Assembly: GCA_025061935.1 (NCBI GenBank)
Contig: JANWZY010000052.1
Location: 1-13,273 of the forward strand
Origin: Verrucomicrobiia bacterium
Lineage (GTDB): Bacteria; Verrucomicrobiota; Verrucomicrobiia; Limisphaerales; DTLC01
DNA length: 13,273 nucleotides
Reading direction: 5' to 3'
The translations under genes were made by a program, and so were the position numbers. The notes beneath the pieces were generated by a model that saw only the letters and a list, made by a program, of their open reading frames with translations, made no database searches and was not told the DNA's origin. Below, piece by piece: positions 8,607 through 13,273 of this stretch. The stretch's first letter is position 1, and each line of letters begins with the position of its first letter.

Positions 8607-8635
8607 AAGCTAGGCATGCTGTGGTGCAGTGTCAA
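8607..8635 (-). promoter_or_regulatory. Predicted sigma-70 type promoter for purA
   Basis: On the minus strand a perfect TTGACA (8635-8630) is followed by exactly 17 bases and then TAGCTT (8612-8607), which keeps the three most conserved -10 positions (T, A and final T). The predicted start falls around 8599-8602, at the first G-run of the leader hairpin, about 170 bases before the purA start codon. The -10 match is only partial, so this is a prediction. Confidence 0.55.
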
Positions 8636-8772
8636 TTCGGGACAGACGCCGGGCGCCGGCTCTGGTAAAATTTGTTGGATGTGCACCGCCGCGCAGGGCC
8701 GGATGCAGTGGCGGAGTGATGGAAGCCCGGCGCGCTAAAATTGAAGATGCAAAACAACCAACACCATGGCAT

Positions 8773-9318
8773 ATGCGCACATTGATTTGTTCGCTCGTAT
8801 TGCTCGGTCTCGGAGGTTTCGGGTTGGCGCAGATTGCGCGTTGGGAACGGACTAACGCGCCCGTGCCTGCCGACTTCGCACCGAACGACCCGCGTGTGCC
8901 GGAAGTGTACGCGCGCAATGGACAATTCGAGCGCGTGGTCATTGCCCGGCTCAAGCACAGGACCGACCTGCTCGAGGGACTGGAGCGGTTGGTGAAACAG
9001 GAGAAGATTCGGAATGGCGTAGTGCTGGCCGGTATAGGCTCGGTGACAGGCTACCACTATCACGTGGTGAGTAACCGCGAATTCCCCACCCGCAACATGT
9101 TTGTGCAGGACCCGACCGGCCCGGCAGATATCACAGCCATGAACGGCTACATCATAGACGGCCGCGTTCATGCTCATATCACGTTGGCGAACGCGACTAA
9201 TGCATTCGGTGGGCACCTCGAACGCGGCACCACAGTTTTCACTTTCGCCATTGTTACCATCGGCGTCTTCAATGAGGGGATCGACCTGAGCCGTATTGAT
9301 GACAAGCACCACCGCTGA
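8773..9318 (+). CDS. Predicted exported PPC/DUF296-domain protein
   Basis: From ATG 8773 the product has 181 residues. Residues 1-19 look like a signal peptide (MRTLICSLVLLGLGGFGLA, then Gln). Residues 54 to about 166 match the PPC (DUF296) fold: VVIARLKHRTDLLEGLERL, then VVLAGIGSVTGYHYHVV, ITAMNGYIIDGRVHAHITL and FGGHLERGTTVFTFAIV. His133, His135 and His148 sit at family-conserved places and could bind a metal (inference). In plants the domain is joined to AT-hooks and acts in oligomerisation of DNA-binding proteins; prokaryotic stand-alone copies are poorly understood. There is no AT-hook here. Earlier starts are possible (ATG 8719 after GGAG, GTG 8629) but add sequence that would bury the signal peptide. 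It is divergent from purA. No biochemical role can be assigned. Confidence 0.85.
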   Translation: MRTLICSLVLLGLGGFGLAQIARWERTNAPVPADFAPNDPRVPEVYARNGQFERVVIARLKHRTDLLEGLERLVKQEKIRNGVVLAGIGSVTGYHYHVVSNREFPTRNMFVQDPTGPADITAMNGYIIDGRVHAHITLANATNAFGGHLERGTTVFTFAIVTIGVFNEGIDLSRIDDKHHR

Positions 9319-9464
9319 GACATGTGCACACCGCCGCGCCGTTGCCGCAACAGGACGTTATTGAGCCTTGTGTAGCTCCGTAACACTTTTTGCACGATTA
9401 CATTGGCACCTGGTCTCAGCCGGGTATGGAAGGCACCGGCAACGGCGCGCCGTCTCAATGGCGT

Positions 9465-9482
9465 GGCTTGCGGGCGTAAGCC
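9465..9482. repeat. Hairpin, 7-bp stem with GGGC loop
   Basis: GGCTTGC (9465-9471) pairs with GTAAGCC (9476-9482), with one G-T pair, around GGGC. It is followed by GTTAAAATG. It resembles the small GC-rich intergenic hairpins that are often repeated in verrucomicrobial and planctomycete genomes; copy number cannot be judged from one window. Confidence 0.45.
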
Positions 9483-9514
9483 GTTAAAATGTTTGGGGGG
9501 CGGTGCTGACATGC

Positions 9515-9535
9515 ACCGGGCTGAAGCCCGGTTTT
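9515..9535 (+). terminator. Terminator-like hairpin after the PPC gene
   Basis: ACCGGGC (9515-9521) and GCCCGGT (9526-9532) form a perfect 7-bp stem with a TGAA loop, followed by TTT. It lies 197 bases after the stop codon of the PPC/DUF296 gene, so it may end that transcript. The T-run is short. The direct repeat CGGTGCTG occurs on both sides (9501-9508 and 9543-9550), which also fits a small repeat element. Confidence 0.5.
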
Positions 9536-9739
9536 AATGAAACGGTGCTGCGCGCTATTGCGAGTCTCAATGGAAGCGCCGTGCCAAGCGCCGGACGGGG
9601 ATGACCACCGTACTAATTATGCGGTTTGTCCGGGGCAAATTGGTGCTTGCGCACTTGGGTCTGCGCTCGAACACTGCCTCGGCTGCGAATGAAGCCATGT
9701 AGTCGGGTCACTGGTGTCGTAAAGCTGGCTGGGACACGA

Positions 9740-11614
9740 ATGCCGGGACGCGCGCACGTACAGGCGCGCCGCGCCCTGGCGCGGGCGCGGCGCGGTCCGG
9801 TCCGCGCACTTGTTTGCTCTGGCTTTGCCGTGTGCGGATTCGAGACACCCGTCAAAGCTGGCGCGTGGGCCCGCACGCAATCGCTCCTGGCTTACCTGTG
9901 GTGCGTTTTCGGGGGAAAAATCTTATCCGGCCCGTACGAGAGCCAGAGTGAGAGAAATGCGCTTGGGGACGAGCTCCGGTACATCGAGGACATCACCGGC
10001 GGCCTGCCGGCCATCCTCAGCATGGACTTGGCGGACTGTCTCGGCCGGGGGCACGGACGTGGCCAGCCAGACTTCGAGTATCTCACACAGTGCACCGCAA
10101 ACTGGTACCTGCTGAGTAACAGGATCGTGGTGCTGCATTGGCATTGGTGTGCGCCGCTGGGCAAGTGCACGTTTTACACGGAGGACACGCATTTCGATAT
10201 TGCCCGCGCAGTGCTTCAAGGGACGCGCGGGCACCCTCCTATACTGCGGGACGTGGACGAAGCCGTGCGCTTAATCAAAATGCTCCGTAACGCGGGTGTG
10301 CCCGTGTCCTGGCGACCGTTGCATGAATCGAACCGCAGATGGTTCTGGTGGTGGGCAAAAGGCCCCCAGCCGCTCAATAAACTTTGGTGGCTGAGGTGCG
10401 ACCGGTTCACGGACCTGCCCAGACACAACAACCTGCTCTGGGCCTTTCCGCCAGCGGCGGCTATTGACCTGGCCGCGGGGTACCCGGTGGACGCATACGT
10501 GGGCATGATCGGCATGGATCATTACCCGCGAGACGGCGGGCGTGACCCTGCCAAAGACTTTTTTGATGAACTAGTCAGTATGTGCGGCGGGACGAAATTG
10601 GTCGGGGTGTCCGAGACCAGACCTATTCCGGAGGTCGAGGAATTGATCGAGCAGTGGGCGCACTGGCTCTGCTTTGTTACATGGTCGGGCCATGTGCTAA
10701 TGCGTCACAACACCACCGAGTTGTCACGCGAAGCGTACGTTCACCCGCGTGCCCTCGTGCTCGGGCAGTTCCCGGATCTGGCGCGGTTCCCGTGCCCGTG
10801 CGCAGGCCGGTACGTGCAGCTCGGCTTTGCTGTGCCGATCAAGTATCTTCTGGGGGGCGGGTCGGTTTGTATCCACCCCGTGGCCGCCGCACAGGTCGCG
10901 CAGGGATTAACTGTGCGGTATGGCATGTTCGATGTCATGCTCGCGCGCGTGACCGGCCCGGTGCAGTGGCGCCGCGGGCGCGTCCGCTGCCGCACGGTCA
11001 ACGGTGTGACAGAGTTCCCGGACGCGGCTATAGCGCACCCGCGTGCAAGGCACGTGTTTACCGCGCGGGCAAAGGGACTGGGCCATGGCGCCACCGGGCT
11101 GATCCTGGGCGGCCTCGCCAGCAGGCCGTTACGCGAATGGCGGCGGCTGACCGGGACGATTAACCTGGCGAATTCTCTGGAGCCGACCACGCCACTTGAC
11201 GGGCGCGAAATTTTGCGCGCGGCGCCCGAAGTTCAGTTTGACCCGGAGACAAATAATGCGACACGCATGTCCGGCTATCTTATCCCCCCAATGACTGGCC
11301 AATACGTGTTCTGGCTCGGAAGCTTTGCCAACGCAGAGCTGTGGCTCGGCACGAACGGCTCGGACGAAAGCAGACAGCTCGTTGCCGATGTCACCGCTTC
11401 AACGTCATACGCCAAATGGCCGTATATCAACGAGGCCGGCTCGGCGCCCGTCCCGCTTGAAGCGGGCAAGCCACACTACATCGAGCTTTTGGATGAGCGG
11501 AAGAGAGGCTTGACGCATTCAAGTGTGCAGCGGCGCATGCCTGACGGCACCGGGGAGCGGCCCATTCCGGCACGGCGGTTATGCCCCCTGAAGAACAAAA
11601 CCCGTGTGCAATAA
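9740..11614 (+). CDS. Secreted GH26 beta-mannanase-type glycosidase with PA14 domain
   Basis: 624 residues from ATG 9740, which has GGGA five bases upstream; the frame is open back to TTG 9626. An arginine-rich stretch and a short hydrophobic core (ALVCSGFAVCG) suggest export, though the signal is marginal. Residues 34-345 match GH26 (retaining beta-mannanases and related enzymes): KILSG, ELRYIEDITGGLPAIL, VVLHWHW, GVPVSWRPLHES with the acid/base Glu196, NNLLWAF, DAYVGMIGMDHYP, and KLVGVSET with the nucleophile Glu292. Residues 465-618 match PA14, a carbohydrate-binding beta-barrel: MSGYLIPPMTGQYVFWLGS, NAELWLGTN, and the closing PDGTGERPIPARRL. The part at 346-464 is an unassigned linker or domain. 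The protein is cysteine-rich and has lost several glycines typical of the family. GH130 follows 13 bases later, so the pair probably acts on beta-mannan. The exact substrate is inferred. Confidence 0.88.
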   Translation: MPGRAHVQARRALARARRGPVRALVCSGFAVCGFETPVKAGAWARTQSLLAYLWCVFGGKILSGPYESQSERNALGDELRYIEDITGGLPAILSMDLADCLGRGHGRGQPDFEYLTQCTANWYLLSNRIVVLHWHWCAPLGKCTFYTEDTHFDIARAVLQGTRGHPPILRDVDEAVRLIKMLRNAGVPVSWRPLHESNRRWFWWWAKGPQPLNKLWWLRCDRFTDLPRHNNLLWAFPPAAAIDLAAGYPVDAYVGMIGMDHYPRDGGRDPAKDFFDELVSMCGGTKLVGVSETRPIPEVEELIEQWAHWLCFVTWSGHVLMRHNTTELSREAYVHPRALVLGQFPDLARFPCPCAGRYVQLGFAVPIKYLLGGGSVCIHPVAAAQVAQGLTVRYGMFDVMLARVTGPVQWRRGRVRCRTVNGVTEFPDAAIAHPRARHVFTARAKGLGHGATGLILGGLASRPLREWRRLTGTINLANSLEPTTPLDGREILRAAPEVQFDPETNNATRMSGYLIPPMTGQYVFWLGSFANAELWLGTNGSDESRQLVADVTASTSYAKWPYINEAGSAPVPLEAGKPHYIELLDERKRGLTHSSVQRRMPDGTGERPIPARRLCPLKNKTRVQ

Positions 11615-11627
11615 AAACATCTCTGGT

Positions 11628-12971
11628 ATGACAACGCGCGAATTCAAACAACGGCTCGCTGAGTTGCAGAAGCAACACACTGCACTGCTGCGGCGGCGCA
11701 ACCGGCCAATTCGGCCAGACAACGGGATCTTTGTGCGGTACCGGTATCCGGTGCTGACGCCCGAGCACACACCACTGGCATGGCGCTACGACCTCGACCC
11801 GCAAACAAACCCGTTCCTGATGACGCGCATGGGCGTAAACAGCGTGTTCAACGTGGGCGCAATCGAGCTGGATGGTAAAATTTTGCTCATGGCGCGGGTC
11901 GAGGGGTGGGACCGCAAATCGTTCTTCGCCGTCGCCGAAAGCGCGACCGGCACTGAACAGTTCAAGTTTTGGGATTACCCGATTCAAATTCCGCCGGCAG
12001 ACCCGGCCGAAACGAACGTTTATGACATGCGGCTCGTCCGGCACCAGGACGGCTGGATCTACGGCGTGTTTTGCGCCGAACGACACGACGACACACACCC
12101 CAACGACCCCACCGCAGCCGTGGCGCGGTGCGGCATCGCACGCACAAAAGACCTCGTCCGATGGGAACGGCTGCCGGACCTCAAAACACCCGCACCACAA
12201 CAGCGCAACTGCGTACTCCACCCCGAGTTCGTTAACGGCAAGTACGCCTTTTACACACGGCCAATGACCGGCTTCGCCGCCGCTGGCATAAGCCCGGGTA
12301 TCGGGTTCGGATTGTGCGACGACATCGAGAACCCTGTCATCGAGGAGGAAAAGATCATTGACCCATGCGTGTATCACACGATCAAGGAAGCAAAGAACGG
12401 GCTTGGCCCAGCCCCGATCAAAACGCCGAAGGGTTGGCTGCACCTTGCGCATGGTGTGCGGAACACTGCCGCAGGCATGCGGTATGTGCTGTACCTTTTC
12501 TTGTGCGACTTGAACGACCCGAGCAAGGTAATCGCTGCGCCGGGCGGGTATTTCATGGCTCCTGAAGGCGAGGAACGTGTCGGGGACGTATCGAATGTGC
12601 TGTTCAGCAACGGCTGGGTTGCGCGGCCCAACGGCCAGGTTTTCATTTACTACGGCGCATCCGACACGCGCACGTACGTCGCCACGAGCACCGTTGACCG
12701 GTTGTTGGATTATGTACTCAACACACCGCCCGACGGACTCCGCTGGTGGCAGTGCCTCGAGCAGCGACGCAAACTCATAGACAAAATCTGCGCCTGTTGC
12801 GCCGTGCTGACAAGACGGGGCGATGTGCAACCCGTCCCCGCAAGGCCTGAGTGCGTACCGTTACCCTTGGGAAAAGTAAAAGAAGTGAGACCGAAGCGTA
12901 ACGGTGTGTGGGCGAAAGTCCTATCCAATCGCTGTTTTTGGCATTTGCGACAGCCCGAATGGCTATGGTGA
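11628..12971 (+). CDS. GH130 4-O-beta-D-mannosyl-D-glucose phosphorylase, 3' end probably frameshifted
   Basis: Phosphorolyses beta-1,4-mannosyl-glucose to mannose 1-phosphate and glucose in the cytoplasm; no signal peptide is present. It matches GH130 subfamily 1 along its length: RYRYPVLTPEHTPLAWRYDL, NPFLMTRMGVNSVFN, ARVEGWDRKSFFAVAES, NVYDMRL with the likely catalytic Asp133, GWIYGVFCAERHDD, CGIARTKDLVRWERLPDLKT, QQRNCVLHPEFVNGKYAFYT, GWLHLAHGVRNTAAGMRYVL, APEGEERVGDVSNVLFSNGW, and YYGASDTRTYVATSTVDRLL. ATG 11628 gives the family N-terminus; GTG 11604 overlaps the previous gene. The open frame is 447 residues, longer than the roughly 390-410 I expect, because after KLID the last 60 residues (ICACCAVL onward) are unlike the family. 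A one-base shift in the A-run at 12783-12786 restores a normal end at 12850. It forms an apparent operon with the GH26 gene. Confidence 0.94.
   Translation: MTTREFKQRLAELQKQHTALLRRRNRPIRPDNGIFVRYRYPVLTPEHTPLAWRYDLDPQTNPFLMTRMGVNSVFNVGAIELDGKILLMARVEGWDRKSFFAVAESATGTEQFKFWDYPIQIPPADPAETNVYDMRLVRHQDGWIYGVFCAERHDDTHPNDPTAAVARCGIARTKDLVRWERLPDLKTPAPQQRNCVLHPEFVNGKYAFYTRPMTGFAAAGISPGIGFGLCDDIENPVIEEEKIIDPCVYHTIKEAKNGLGPAPIKTPKGWLHLAHGVRNTAAGMRYVLYLFLCDLNDPSKVIAAPGGYFMAPEGEERVGDVSNVLFSNGWVARPNGQVFIYYGASDTRTYVATSTVDRLLDYVLNTPPDGLRWWQCLEQRRKLIDKICACCAVLTRRGDVQPVPARPECVPLPLGKVKEVRPKRNGVWAKVLSNRCFWHLRQPEWLW
12783..12850 (+). other. Frameshift site and alternative 3' end of the GH130 gene
   Basis: The annotated frame reads KLID-KICACC across AAAA at 12783-12786. 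With one more A it reads KLID-KNLRLLRRADKTG and stops at TGA 12848-12850. LI-x-x-N-L-x-L is, as I recall, how mannosylglucose phosphorylases end, so the shifted frame is probably the ancestral one. The cause may be a true deletion, slippage in expression, or a homopolymer sequencing error. Confidence 0.7.
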
Positions 12972-13273
12972 AACGGTTTCGACTGCCCTATAAAGTCAGG
13001 CTACAAGTGGTGGATTCGCAAGGAATACACTTGGTCATCAGCTATTGGGAATTGGCAATTAACGAACGAAGTGCGGTATGTGTACGCCGGGCGGCTTGTG
13101 TTACAGGAGCGGGCCAGCAATAATCTGCTGCTGGTGACCTACACGCGCGGCAATGACTTGAGCGCGAGCTTGCAACAGGCCGGTGGTATAGGCGGCTTGC
13201 TGGCCCACTCGGAAACGTCCAATCCCCAATCTCCGCATGCGTACTATCATCCCGACGGCAATGGTAACATCGT
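12972..13273 (+). CDS. RHS repeat-associated core fragment (partial, no clear start, runs off right edge)
   Basis: From about 13014 to the right edge the frame reads as the conserved core of RHS/YD-repeat proteins: RKEYTW, NEVRYVYAGRLVLQER, LLVTYTRGNDLSASLQQAGG, GGLLAHSE, and SPHAYYHPDGNGNIV. These large proteins are secreted or cell-surface, and many carry variable C-terminal toxins after this core. Upstream the frame is closed by TGA 12969-12971, the stop of the GH130 open frame, and there is no ATG before the core. The first possible starts are GTG 13071 and GTG 13080, already inside conserved sequence. The N-terminal YD-repeat array is absent, so this is most likely a displaced C-terminal piece or a decayed copy rather than a full gene. 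What follows the core, a toxin or only a short tail, is outside the window. Confidence 0.8.

Larger units (their letters stand above)
9319..9739. other. Intergenic stretch with hairpins, no gene seen
   Basis: No convincing gene or RNA gene is visible. The frame of the downstream glycosidase is open back to TTG 9626, but that extra sequence looks non-coding. The centre (9465-9535) holds two hairpins, listed separately. A promoter for the glycosidase pair should lie here, but I cannot point to a good match. Confidence 0.55.

Noticed and set aside
8632..9312. Minus-strand open frame of 226 codons
   Set aside because: It is antisense to the PPC/DUF296 gene and covers it almost exactly, with no motif of its own.
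10582..11163. Plus-strand open frame of 193 codons inside the glycosidase gene
   Set aside because: It is an out-of-frame reading of the GH26 gene, arginine- and alanine-rich without domain similarity.
11427..12830. Minus-strand open frame of 467 codons
   Set aside because: It is antisense to the GH130 phosphorylase, whose frame is full of family motifs. The antisense translation has none; long antisense frames are common in GC-rich genes.
12901..12993. Out-of-frame peptide reading SYPIAVFGICDSPNGYGETVS before a stop
   Set aside because: It looks protein-like at first sight, but there is no start, the frame is closed upstream at 12868-12877 and again nearby, and it matches no family I recognise.

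Overview
The window looks like a chromosomal segment of a free-living, carbohydrate-degrading bacterium, most likely from the Verrucomicrobiota (Limisphaerales/Pedosphaera-like) or a close relative. This is inferred from the types of protein present: a giant secreted protein of delta-60 repeats, LamG and Ig-like domains; a GH26 glycosidase carrying a PA14 domain; an RHS core of the common verrucomicrobial form; and weak or absent Shine-Dalgarno sequences. No 16S or other marker gene is present, so the phylum is a guess.

Left part (1-5477, minus strand): one uninterrupted reading frame of at least 1825 codons that leaves the window at its 3' end. It encodes an exported protein laid out as signal peptide, seven delta-60 repeats, a cap module, LamG, two Ig-like domains, LamG, three Ig-like domains, seven more delta-60 repeats, a second copy of the cap, and the start of another domain. 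About 830 bases without a recognisable gene follow (5478-6310); they hold a cluster of inverted repeats.

Middle part: two housekeeping genes on the minus strand, purA (adenylosuccinate synthetase) and then uppS (undecaprenyl diphosphate synthase), 114 bases apart. In front of purA lies a leader with a perfect -35 box, a 17-base spacer, and two mutually exclusive hairpins. The second hairpin is followed by a T-run, which is the layout of a transcription attenuator. Divergent from purA, on the plus strand, is a small predicted exported PPC/DUF296 protein.

Right part (plus strand): hairpin-rich intergenic DNA, then a beta-mannan gene pair. The first gene is a secreted GH26 mannanase-type enzyme with a PA14 domain. 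The second is a GH130 4-O-beta-mannosyl-glucose phosphorylase. GH26 would cut mannan outside the cytoplasm and GH130 would phosphorolyse mannosyl-glucose inside it; the 2-epimerase and the transporter that usually link these steps are not in the window. The phosphorylase gene appears to carry a one-base frameshift in an A-run close to its 3' end. Immediately after it lies an RHS core fragment with no convincing start, which runs off the right edge.
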